NCBI GenBank assembly: GCA_030619345.1
Contig: JAUXBO010000063.1
Location: forward strand, 1-10,150
Reading direction: 5' to 3'
From: Candidatus Zixiibacteriota bacterium
GTDB taxonomy: Bacteria > Zixibacteria > MSB-5A5 > GN15 > FEB-12
DNA: 10,150 nt
Of this stretch, positions 1 through 5,623 are shown piece by piece. The notes below the pieces were generated by a model. The model was not told where the DNA came from. It did not search any database and saw only the letters and a program-made list of their open reading frames with translations. The position numbers and the translations under genes are program-made. Each line of letters opens with the position of its first letter. Positions within the stretch are counted from its first letter, which is position 1.

Positions 1-990
1 CCTGAAACGCCTGATGACCGCATGAATCGTCCGGTCGGTCAGCCAGAGTGCAAAGGCAATGAGGATAATAGCGAAAGATAATCCGTACCAGATATGATTC
101 ATGACATAATGCCCCATCTCATGCCCCATAACAAACTTGATTTCTTCGTATGTGAAGTTATCGATTAGATTATCATAAAGAACGATTCGTTCAGTTCCGA
201 ACAGACCGGTAACATAGGCGTTGACTTTGGTCGTCTGCTTGGAACTGTTTACTTGGAATATATCGGAGCCCTCGATTCCAACTGACGAGGCCAGTGTTAA
301 CAACTCCGACTCCAGCTGTTTGTCTTCAAGTGGGACATAATCATTGAAGATGGGCGATATATAAATGGGGATGAGTACGACCATTAGAACCAGAAAGGGA
401 AAGGTCCCGATAGAAAACGCCAGCCACCAGCGTTTCATTTGGCCAATCAACCGGTATAGGAACCACATCGGGACAATCGCAATGAGCGCCATCATGCTTA
501 AACTAATTAAGTCCTCCTTGAGCCATTCGAAGAAAGTCTGATTCATAAAGCCATAGTCTGACTCAACGATGAAACTTCGATAAACATGGGAAGGGAACTC
601 GAAAATATAGTTTATTATCAAAAAGAGTATCAGAAAAACCCAGACTGCAAAAAAGCGGATGGGGATCTTTTCTGCCCAGTCGCGCAGTTTGGCCGAAAGA
701 CCAGTGAACAGAAAAAGCGACATGATGGCCAGACTGATGAAGAAACTTGCAAACCGCCAGACGTTCTTGAATTTCGAATAGGAATACAGCAATTCACGGC
801 GTTCGTCGGATATTGGGTAGAGTGAACCTGCCTGAGACTGAGGCTGCGTCCCGGCGGTGACTTCATTGGCCATCACGCTTGTGACAGAACCGGGGAGAAT
901 AACCTGGGCGCTGTCTTGTGCGATGGACTTGGAAACGATCAGCAGCAGCATGATTATCAAGAGCGGTACAACTATCAAAAATCGACGCAT
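1..990 (-). CDS. M48-family (Ste24-like) membrane zinc metalloprotease, C-terminus beyond window
   Basis: An open frame of 330 codons starts with ATG at 990 and reaches the window edge without a stop, so the C-terminal part is missing. It is preceded by a good ribosome binding site, GGAGG seven bases before the ATG. The zinc-binding HEXXH motif is seen as HEMGH at residues 290-294, and the NAY-x-x-G motif typical of M48 peptidases is at 257-262. Hydrophobic segments lie near residues 4-22, 78-97, 112-130, 161-180, 191-209 and 299-318, the arrangement expected of Ste24/CaaX-protease-type enzymes with an N-terminal membrane domain. Such enzymes cleave membrane-associated or prenylated proteins; in bacteria the substrate is usually unknown, often membrane protein quality control. 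The third zinc ligand (a Glu downstream) should lie outside the window. No own promoter is visible; the REP-like cluster separates it from fbaB. Family assignment is firm, substrate unknown. Confidence 0.9.
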   Translation of the reverse strand, partial: MRRFLIVVPLLIIMLLLIVSKSIAQDSAQVILPGSVTSVMANEVTAGTQPQSQAGSLYPISDERRELLYSYSKFKNVWRFASFFISLAIMSLFLFTGLSAKLRDWAEKIPIRFFAVWVFLILFLIINYIFEFPSHVYRSFIVESDYGFMNQTFFEWLKEDLISLSMMALIAIVPMWFLYRLIGQMKRWWLAFSIGTFPFLVLMVVLIPIYISPIFNDYVPLEDKQLESELLTLASSVGIEGSDIFQVNSSKQTTKVNAYVTGLFGTERIVLYDNLIDNFTYEEIKFVMGHEMGHYVMNHIWYGLSFAIILIAFALWLTDRTIHAVIRRFR

Positions 991-1017
991 ACTGTATCCT
1001 CCGTTTATTTCGTGCGC

Positions 1018-1060
1018 GGCAGACCTCCCAGCCTGCCCTGAGCATGTCGAAGGGTCTGCC
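1018..1060. repeat. Inverted repeat with 8-bp arms containing a CCCTTCGAC...GCTCAGGG-type element
   Basis: GGCAGACC at 1018-1025 is exactly complementary to GGTCTGCC at 1053-1060, with 27 bases between. Inside lies CCCTGAGCATGTCGAAGGG (1036-1054), itself a short imperfect palindrome. Close relatives of this inner motif recur at high copy in many bacterial genomes; that is recalled, not tested here. It sits between fbaB and the M48 gene, directly before the hairpin cluster, and looks like intergenic repeat DNA. Confidence 0.55.
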
Positions 1061-1084
1061 CGTCTGCGAATACGAGGTAAGAGG

Positions 1085-1110
1085 GGCAGATGAGGACGTC
1101 TGCCGCCCAC
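1085..1110 (-). repeat. REP-like hairpin unit A
   Basis: Read on the minus strand this unit is a GTGGGC head followed by stem GGCAGACG, loop TCCT and stem CATCTGCC. The stem is 8 bp with one C-A mismatch. It has the same order (G/T-rich head, stem, short loop containing CCT, stem) as units B and C next to it, but a GTGG instead of a GTAG head. It is the weakest of the three units. Confidence 0.5.
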
Positions 1111-1116
1111 AAAACT

Positions 1117-1143
1117 GTCGAAACCACAGGGGTTTCGACCTAC
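1117..1143 (-). repeat. REP-like hairpin unit B (GTAG head)
   Basis: On the minus strand the unit reads GTAG, stem GTCGAAACC, loop CCTGT, stem GGTTTCGAC: a perfect 9-bp stem with a five-base loop. A GTAG tetranucleotide at the foot of a hairpin is the hallmark of REP elements that are mobilised by RAYT (REP-associated tyrosine) transposases. No such transposase is in this window. It lies in the same orientation as unit C, seven bases away. Confidence 0.7.
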
Positions 1144-1150
1144 TTATTCT

Positions 1151-1177
1151 GTCAGGAGCGCAGGGCTCCTGACCTAC
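1151..1177 (-). repeat. REP-like hairpin unit C (GTAG head), just after the fbaB stop
   Basis: On the minus strand the unit reads GTAG, stem GTCAGGAGC, loop CCTGC, stem GCTCCTGAC: a perfect 9-bp stem and five-base loop. Head, length (27 bases) and loop agree with unit B, while four stem positions differ and all four are compensated on the other arm. It starts only three bases after the fbaB stop codon, so it would form a hairpin in the 3' end of that mRNA and could stabilise it or help end transcription, although no U-tract follows. Confidence 0.7.
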
Positions 1178-1180
1178 CTT

Positions 1181-2233
1181 TTAGGCTACTGTCACATCAT
1201 CGCAGAGGTAAACATCCTGGATGGCGTTGAGAAGTTCCACGCCCTCTTTCATCGGACGCTGGAACGCTTTACGGCCAGAGATCAGTCCCGTACCACCGGC
1301 ACGCTTGTTGATCACCGCCGTGCGGACAGCCTCGGCCAGATCGGTCGCACCCGACGACGCGCCGCCGGAATTTATCAGAGCGATACGGCCCATGTAGCAA
1401 TTGGCTACCTGGTAACGAGTGAGTTCAATCGGGTGATCTGTGGCCAGTTCATCGTAGACTTTGGGATGCGTCTTGGCAAATCCGATGTCATTGAATCCGC
1501 CGTTATTCTCCGGCAATTTCTGCTTGATGATATCGGCCTCGACGGTCACGCCAAGATGATTGGCCTGTCCGGTCATGTCGGCAGCAACGTGATAGTCTTT
1601 GCCGTCTTTCTTGAAGGCGGAGTTGCGAAGATAACACCACAGGACAGTGAACATACCCAGTTCGTGAGCGGCGGTGAAAGCCTCGGTTACCTCTTCAAGC
1701 TGACGCATGGCGTTGTCCGATCCAAAATAGATCGTTGCTCCCACGCCGACCGCGCCCATGTTGAAAGCGTTTTCAACATTGGAAAACATGATCTGATCAA
1801 ACTTTGAAGGATAGGTCAGCAGTTCATTATGATTGAGTTTCATGATGAATGGAATCTTGTGGGCGTACTTACGGGCTACCGCACCCAATGCACCGTAGGT
1901 GGAGACCACTCCGTTACATCCGCCTTCAATAGCCAGTTCGACAATTTTGGCCGGGTCAAAATAATCCGGGTTGGGGGCAAACGAGGCACCGCCGGTATGT
2001 TCGATCCCCTGATCGACCGGTAGAATGGACACATAACCGGAGCCGGACAAGCGGCCGGTGTTGAACAGCCAGTTTAGTGAGCGCATCACAACCGGAGTGC
2101 GGTCGGTCTGACTAAAAACGCGGTCCATGAAATCAGGACCGGGAAGGTGCAGGCGGGATTTGTCGATTCCTTTGGCCTGGTAGTTCAGCAAGTTGGTGTT
2201 CTTGCCAAGAAGTTGTTCGATCTTCTTAATCAT
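1181..2233 (-). CDS. fbaB: Class I fructose-bisphosphate aldolase (FbaB/DhnA type)
   Basis: This 350-residue cytosolic enzyme reversibly splits fructose 1,6-bisphosphate into dihydroxyacetone phosphate and glyceraldehyde 3-phosphate in glycolysis and gluconeogenesis, using a Schiff-base lysine and no metal. The whole sequence resembles the FbaB/DhnA family of 350-residue TIM-barrel proteins. Visible landmarks are LPVDQGIEH at 71-79 (conserved active-site aspartate, D74), ADIIKQKLP at 233-241 with K237 as the likely Schiff-base lysine, NSGGASSG at 288-295, and SGRKAFQR at 319-326, the phosphate-binding loops. The ATG start is supported by GGAG eight bases upstream. It appears to be a single-gene unit: a candidate promoter lies about 40 bases upstream and REP-like hairpins follow the stop. 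The lysine and phosphate-loop roles are inferred from the family. Confidence 0.96.
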   Translation of the reverse strand: MIKKIEQLLGKNTNLLNYQAKGIDKSRLHLPGPDFMDRVFSQTDRTPVVMRSLNWLFNTGRLSGSGYVSILPVDQGIEHTGGASFAPNPDYFDPAKIVELAIEGGCNGVVSTYGALGAVARKYAHKIPFIMKLNHNELLTYPSKFDQIMFSNVENAFNMGAVGVGATIYFGSDNAMRQLEEVTEAFTAAHELGMFTVLWCYLRNSAFKKDGKDYHVAADMTGQANHLGVTVEADIIKQKLPENNGGFNDIGFAKTHPKVYDELATDHPIELTRYQVANCYMGRIALINSGGASSGATDLAEAVRTAVINKRAGGTGLISGRKAFQRPMKEGVELLNAIQDVYLCDDVTVA

Positions 2234-2273
2234 GGCTCTTTCTCCCCATGAGTTTTGTCTCTATTTTTCCAGA

Positions 2274-2302
2274 TAGATAAATCTTTTTTTACCTGAAATC
2301 AA
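2274..2302 (-). promoter_or_regulatory. Candidate sigma-70 promoter of fbaB
   Basis: On the minus strand TTGATT (2297-2302) and TATCTA (2274-2279) are 17 bases apart. The -35 box matches the consensus at four of six positions and the -10 box at three of six, so support is modest. Its position, with the -10 box about 40 bases before the fbaB ATG and downstream of both terminators, is what fbaB would need. Confidence 0.3.
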
Positions 2303-2341
2303 GTTTTCAAACTACTCCCAATCCTGCAAAAAACATGACTG

Positions 2342-2377
2342 AAAAAAGAAAGAGCGCACCCGGTTAGAGGTACGCCC
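2342..2377 (-). terminator. Terminator-like hairpin upstream of fbaB
   Basis: On the minus strand a 9-bp stem (GGGCGTACC with GGTGCGCTC, two G-U wobbles) and an eight-base loop are followed by TTTCTTTTTT. It lies 110 bases beyond the STAS terminator and about 110 bases before the fbaB start. It could be a back-up terminator, the end of a short independent RNA, or an attenuator for transcripts running into fbaB. Confidence 0.5.
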
Positions 2378-2488
2378 AATCCCTTATAACAAAGAGGAGT
2401 TATAGGTCTAAATCCTGAATAAATATTGGAGCTTGGCAAAAAATTGCCGGTCCGAGAGTTTCTCCGATATAGACATATTCGGGAGAAC

Positions 2489-2519
2489 AAAAAAAACCGC
2501 ACCTCCAATGGAGATGCGG
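2489..2519 (-). terminator. Rho-independent terminator of the STAS gene
   Basis: On the minus strand CCGCATCTCC pairs with GGAGGTGCGG (10 bp, one U-G wobble) around an ATT loop and is followed by eight T residues. It lies 26 bases after the stop codon of the STAS gene, the expected position for ending its transcript. Confidence 0.88.
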
Positions 2520-2545
2520 CTCCTATTTACAATCTGTGATTAGGC

Positions 2546-2881
2546 TCAGCTATAAGACTTAATGGCCGCTTCACGGCTGTCGAAATGTTCAAATACTGAG
2601 ATAAGGCGAGTTATGGTCAGAATTGACTCAATCTTATCGATATTTGCCAAAACCAGTCGCCCACCAGAGTTCTTGACTGTCGTCAGGGCAGAAATGAGCA
2701 TGCCAAGTCCGACCGAGTTCATCCAGTCGACTTTGGCCAGATCGACCACAATATTTTTCTTATTCTGATTGATATACTCATGGATTTTACCGTGGAACAT
2801 GGTAGTTTCCTCACCGCCCATGATTTTTCCAGAAACTTCCAGGATTACTATTTCGCCTTCTAGTCGGTCGACAAACTTCAT
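2546..2881 (-). CDS. Stand-alone STAS-domain protein, anti-sigma factor antagonist type
   Basis: A 111-residue cytosolic protein that is a single STAS domain of the SpoIIAA/RsbV type. Such proteins bind an anti-sigma factor or partner-switching kinase and are turned off by phosphorylation of a conserved serine. The signature lies at residues 51-60: VDWMNSVGLG, with S56 at the position of the phosphorylated serine (family consensus D-S-S/V-G-L-G). The N-terminal strand IVILEVSGKI and the later strand GGRLVLANI fit the fold. The ATG start has GAGG ten bases upstream. The gene stands alone between a strong promoter and a strong terminator. No partner kinase (RsbW/SpoIIAB-like) or phosphatase is in the window, so the regulated process cannot be told. 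Confidence 0.9.
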   Translation of the reverse strand: MKFVDRLEGEIVILEVSGKIMGGEETTMFHGKIHEYINQNKKNIVVDLAKVDWMNSVGLGMLISALTTVKNSGGRLVLANIDKIESILTITRLISVFEHFDSREAAIKSYS

Positions 2882-2964
2882 CTTATTATATCCTCTTGAT
2901 ACAGGTCTATTTGCTCAATAACTTTGTAGAAAGAACCAATTTTTTCGGATTCCCAGATTGACCA

Positions 2965-2993
2965 AATATAAAAGCGGTCAGTTGCAATATCAA
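2965..2993 (-). promoter_or_regulatory. Strong sigma-70-type promoter of the STAS gene
   Basis: On the minus strand TTGATA (2988-2993) and TATATT (2965-2970) are separated by exactly 17 bases, each box matching the consensus at five of six positions. Transcription would start near 2958, giving a leader of roughly 75 bases before the STAS ATG. It lies downstream of the GYF_2/DUF4328 gene's stop, so the STAS gene is probably transcribed on its own. Confidence 0.65.
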
Positions 2994-3073
2994 GTGGTTT
3001 TTGGGAGGCGGCGGATATGGCCGGTCAGACCAGACAAGCAATCAGAAGCCAACCTGATCAAAAGTCAGAACTG

Positions 3074-3994
3074 TCACAACGATTGTCCCGGTATCCTCAC
3101 GGCGGCAGAAGCTCTCTGGTAAGCGGAAAGTCGCCCAATCATCAGTATTGCAGCGATACCAGCGGCTACCTGCAGCATCACAGAAGGAATATTGATATAG
3201 GCAGACGGGGCCATTATTTGAGATCCATCCGAAAATGGGAAGGCCTGAAAAGCCACATAGCATCCGACAACCCACCCAATGAGAATTGATCCAAGCCAAC
3301 TGCCGAACCAGACATGGACAATCATATCGCATTCCTTGGTCTGCCAATTGCTCGGATTCTTACCGGCTTTGTAGAATTCTTTAACTACAAAATAAGGCAC
3401 GATCAGATTTGCAAACGGAATAAACCACCAGCCTACGGACCACCCCGGTGTATAGGTCATCCCGGTGGCTCCGAGGGCGCGAGCATTTGCATTGGCCCGG
3501 TAGCACCAAATCACAAACAATACAATCGTAACCAGTCCGATAATCCCGGCCAAGGCACCAAATCCGGTCATGGCCAGGAACTTCCCCATCATACCAGGCG
3601 ATAAGTCAATTCTCGGTACACCACCGCCAGACAGTCCCAGGAGTTCCACAATCACTGATGACAGCGCGGTAGTAACCAACGTCACCACCATATCAAACGC
3701 CAAAAAAAGCTGCAGCCAGAATCCCAGCGACGAGATATCGCGATAAACATACTCTTGAGGCACGGCTGCAAAATTCTGATTTGAAGAGACAGAGGTACCG
3801 CCCTCCATGGATGCCAACTTCGATAAACCAAATGCGTCTCTGAGACCGGACTCCTGCGCCGCACACCACTGGGCCATCCCTTCCTGCCAGACTTGCGTGG
3901 TCGAATTGATAACATGCTGGTTGATCAGTTGGCGTACTGTCTCTTCTGAGTGCGGGCCGTTTGGCTTATTCGTGCCGTCGTTATAGTACCACAT
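3074..3994 (-). CDS. GYF_2 (DUF4339) - DUF4328 multi-pass membrane protein
   Basis: This 306-residue protein starts with a GYF_2-type domain (about residues 1-55): W-Y-Y near the start, then GPHS, and T-x-VW-x-x-GM-x-x-W, motifs typical of DUF4339, thought to bind peptides. A short linker leads to a DUF4328-type membrane domain with hydrophobic segments near residues 87-119, 141-163, 185-204, 228-248 and 270-286. Its signatures are YRANANARALGA (166-177) and TPGWSVGWWFIP (182-193). The function of DUF4328 is not known. I chose the ATG at 3994 because AGGG lies nine bases before it; a TTG at 4000 in the same frame would sit too close to that site. A cytosolic adaptor domain on a membrane anchor is the likely design. 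No terminator follows the stop. Confidence 0.85.
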   Translation of the reverse strand: MWYYNDGTNKPNGPHSEETVRQLINQHVINSTTQVWQEGMAQWCAAQESGLRDAFGLSKLASMEGGTSVSSNQNFAAVPQEYVYRDISSLGFWLQLFLAFDMVVTLVTTALSSVIVELLGLSGGGVPRIDLSPGMMGKFLAMTGFGALAGIIGLVTIVLFVIWCYRANANARALGATGMTYTPGWSVGWWFIPFANLIVPYFVVKEFYKAGKNPSNWQTKECDMIVHVWFGSWLGSILIGWVVGCYVAFQAFPFSDGSQIMAPSAYINIPSVMLQVAAGIAAILMIGRLSAYQRASAAVRIPGQSL

Positions 3995-4035
3995 TGGCAA
4001 ATGCCCTGTTTGTCGGGTTGAGTATTATCTTGTCC

Positions 4036-4065
4036 AATTTAGATCATTATTGCCGCTGCTATCAA
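4036..4065 (-). promoter_or_regulatory. Candidate promoter of the GYF_2/DUF4328 gene
   Basis: On the minus strand TTGATA (4060-4065) and TAAATT (4036-4041) are 18 bases apart, matching the consensus at five and four of six positions. The -35 box begins right after the U-tract of the recA terminator, a compact but common arrangement that would let this gene be transcribed independently of recA. Confidence 0.4.
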
Positions 4066-4067
4066 CA

Positions 4068-4098
4068 ATAAAAAAGGCGGCAGTGAACCTGCCGCCTT
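4068..4098 (-). terminator. Rho-independent terminator of recA
   Basis: On the minus strand AAGGCGGCAG pairs perfectly with CTGCCGCCTT (10 bp) around a GTTCA loop, and the 3' arm runs into a six-base T-tract. It lies 25 bases after the recA stop codon. Confidence 0.92.
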
Positions 4099-4123
4099 AC
4101 GCAAAACCAAAAAATGTGAGCTA

Positions 4124-5179
4124 TTATTCGACTGTTTCTTCAACCGGACTTTCTTCCGCGACCTCAGCCCCCGCCCCGCCGATACCGAGTTCGGCGCGGA
4201 CTTTGGCAAAAATTTCGTCTTGAATCTCGGGGTGCTCCTCAAGGAATTTCTTGGCGTTCTCGCGCCCCTGCCCGAGTCGGTCGGCGCCATAGCTGAACCA
4301 GGAACCGGATTTCTCCACAATCCCTTTATCACTGGCAATATCAATTAGTTCACCGGTGAGAGAGATCCCCTTACCATAAATAATGTCAAATTCCGCTTCC
4401 CGAAATGGCGGAGCGACTTTGTTTTTGACCACCCGGACTCTCGTCCGGTTGCCGATTGCTTCCTGATTATCCTTGATAGTCGCAATACGTCGGATATCCA
4501 TACGCACCGTTGCATAGAACTTAAGAGCATTGCCGCCGGTAGTTGTTTCCGGGTTACCAAACATGACACCGATTTTCATCCGTATCTGGTTAATGAACAG
4601 AACCGATGTTTTAGACTTGGCAATAATCGCCGTTAGTTTTCGCAGTGCCTGGGACATCAGTCTCGCCTGCAATCCCATGTGTGAGTCACCCATTTCACCT
4701 TCGATCTCACTCTTGGGGGTCAGCGCCGCCACTGAATCGATGATAATCAAATCAACGGCTCCGGAACGCACCAGTGTCTCGGTGATGTCAAGCGCCTGCT
4801 CACCGGTATCGGGCTGTGACACCAACAGATTGTCAGTATCCACACCCAGAGCATGAGCATAGAGAGCGTCGAGCGCATGTTCGGCATCGATAAAGGCGAC
4901 CACGCCCCCCAGCTTTTGTGCCTCGGCGGCAATATGCAGCGCGAGAGTGGTTTTACCTGATGATTCCGGTCCATATATTTCGATCACTCGTCCGCGTGGA
5001 ACGCCTCCAACACCAAGAGCATAGTCGATTCCGATTGAACCGGTTGGAATGACTTCGATTTCCACTATGCCGGAGTCTCCCAGACGCATGATGGAGCCTT
5101 TGCCAAAGGAGCGTTCTATCTGAGTAAGAGCCGCGTCGAGAGCTTTCTTGCGGTCAGTGACAGTTGAGGTAACAGCCAT
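4124..5179 (-). CDS. recA: Recombinase RecA
   Basis: RecA forms ATP-dependent filaments on single-stranded DNA, carries out homologous pairing and strand exchange, and triggers SOS repressor self-cleavage. With the ATG at 5179 the protein has 351 residues, close to the usual 350. It shows Walker A GPESSGKT at 70-77, the catalytic-glutamate region FIDAEHALD (96-104), Walker B LIIIDSVAALTPK (144-156), the loop-1 segment EGEMGDSHMG, the loop-2 segment GNPETTTGGNALKFY, and an acidic C-terminal tail ending EESPVEETVE. The frame also allows an ATG at 5221, adding 14 lysine-rich residues. I prefer 5179 because the N-terminus then aligns with known RecA proteins and AAGG lies ten bases upstream, but both ribosome sites are weak. 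It is a single-gene unit with its own promoter and terminator. Confidence 0.98.
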   Translation of the reverse strand: MAVTSTVTDRKKALDAALTQIERSFGKGSIMRLGDSGIVEIEVIPTGSIGIDYALGVGGVPRGRVIEIYGPESSGKTTLALHIAAEAQKLGGVVAFIDAEHALDALYAHALGVDTDNLLVSQPDTGEQALDITETLVRSGAVDLIIIDSVAALTPKSEIEGEMGDSHMGLQARLMSQALRKLTAIIAKSKTSVLFINQIRMKIGVMFGNPETTTGGNALKFYATVRMDIRRIATIKDNQEAIGNRTRVRVVKNKVAPPFREAEFDIIYGKGISLTGELIDIASDKGIVEKSGSWFSYGADRLGQGRENAKKFLEEHPEIQDEIFAKVRAELGIGGAGAEVAEESPVEETVE

Positions 5180-5255
5180 ATCAGATGAGCCTTTCTTTAT
5201 CTTTAACTTTTTGTTTTCCATATTGAGTATCCAATTTAGTCAAAGGGTACAACCA

Positions 5256-5283
5256 AATATATCACATTTTTTCCACCTCTAAA
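5256..5283 (-). promoter_or_regulatory. Candidate recA promoter with extended -10
   Basis: On the minus strand TTTAGA (5278-5283) and TATATT (5256-5261) are 16 bases apart. TG one base before the -10 box makes an extended -10 element. The start point would be near 5249, about 70 bases before the preferred recA ATG. No other pair of boxes nearer the gene looked as good. Confidence 0.45.
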
Positions 5284-5296
5284 ATAGATTTGTGCC

Positions 5297-5313
5297 CTGA
5301 CAGAACGTGTCAG
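5297..5313. promoter_or_regulatory. Palindrome upstream of the recA promoter, possible regulator site
   Basis: CTGACA and TGTCAG form a perfect inverted repeat around GAACG. It has the CTG...CAG frame of the gammaproteobacterial SOS box but with 11 instead of 10 bases between. It lies about 14 bases upstream of the candidate -35 box. It may be the binding site of the SOS regulator or of an activator; which protein binds is unknown. Confidence 0.4.
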
Positions 5314-5373
5314 TGAAAATTACCCTTCCATTACTTTTTTCCTGACGGAATTTCCGGGTTCCGGAGTCGACCC

Positions 5374-5487
5374 ATGAAAACAACATATAAAAAACATGAG
5401 AACGTAGTCCTGTATACAAATTGCGCATCTTTCTGCATATTTCTATGTTTTTTTCAAGCGATAGAAAGCCCCCACTATCGCATATGA
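5374..5487 (+). CDS. Possible small protein of 37 residues
   Basis: An ATG at 5374 with GGAG seven bases upstream opens a 37-codon frame in the otherwise gene-free stretch between recA and the PEP-CTERM gene. The product would have a charged start (MKTTYKKHEN) and a hydrophobic, cysteine-rich stretch (NCASFCIFLCFF) at about 16-27, so it could sit in the membrane. I do not recognise it. The good ribosome site is the only support; no promoter stands out and its end overlaps a palindrome that may serve the next gene, so it may well be chance. Confidence 0.2.
   Translation: MKTTYKKHENVVLYTNCASFCIFLCFFQAIESPHYRI
5458..5481. promoter_or_regulatory. Palindrome GCGATAG-N10-CTATCGC, possible upstream activator site
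   Basis: Two perfect 7-base arms (5458-5464 and 5475-5481) are separated by ten bases. The centre lies about 108 bases before the predicted start of the sigma-54-type promoter at 5552-5567, the usual distance for the enhancer site of a sigma-54 activator. No T-tract follows on either strand, so it does not look like a terminator. Confidence 0.4.
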
Positions 5488-5551
5488 TCGTAACATACAC
5501 AACAACAATGACTTACATGAACCGTATCATAGCCTCTGTCAGCCTTATATT

Positions 5552-5567
5552 GGGCATGAGTATTGCT
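5552..5567 (+). promoter_or_regulatory. Sigma-54 (RpoN) type promoter of the PEP-CTERM gene
   Basis: GGGCATGAGTATTGCT matches the RpoN consensus TGGCACGRNNNTTGCW at all but two specified positions, with the essential GG and GC exactly ten bases apart (5553-5554 and 5565-5566). Transcription would start near 5578, about 46 bases before the chosen start codon. Control of PEP-CTERM genes by RpoN with the PrsK/PrsR two-component system is known in other bacteria. An overlapping sigma-70 reading (TTGGGC, 17 bases, TATTAC with an extended TG) is possible but weaker. Confidence 0.55.
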
Positions 5568-5623
5568 TATGCTATTACCATATGTACTGAAATTCTAATC
5601 TCGGTCATTTGAGGATAGCTGCA

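Larger units (their letters stand above)
2234..2545. other. Intergenic region between the STAS gene and fbaB
   Basis: These 312 bases hold, in minus-strand order, the intrinsic terminator of the STAS gene, about 110 bases with no convincing coding frame, a second terminator-like hairpin, and a weak candidate fbaB promoter with the fbaB ribosome binding site. The 110 bases between the two terminators could be a leader or small RNA, but no strong promoter is visible for it. Confidence 0.6.

Noticed and set aside
1117..1177. Reading the two perfect hairpins after fbaB as ordinary terminators
   Set aside because: Neither is followed by a T-tract on either strand and both share the GTAG head and CCTG loop, which fits REP-like repeats better.
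1433..2023. Plus-strand frames of 124 and 64 codons opposite fbaB
   Set aside because: They are antisense shadows of a complete, well-conserved aldolase gene and have no family resemblance.
2299..2508. A 69-codon minus-strand frame between the STAS gene and fbaB
   Set aside because: It runs through both terminator hairpins, begins inside the STAS terminator and has no ribosome site or protein-like features.
3064..3078. GTCAGAACTGTCA, resembling part of the palindrome upstream of recA
   Set aside because: The arms do not form a proper inverted repeat and the site overlaps the stop codon of the DUF4328 gene; similarity is most likely coincidence.
5421..5612. A 63-codon plus-strand frame with a hydrophobic C-terminal half just before the PEP-CTERM gene
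   Set aside because: It starts with TTG without a ribosome site, contains the sigma-54-type promoter and the palindrome, and has no recognisable domain; probably chance.
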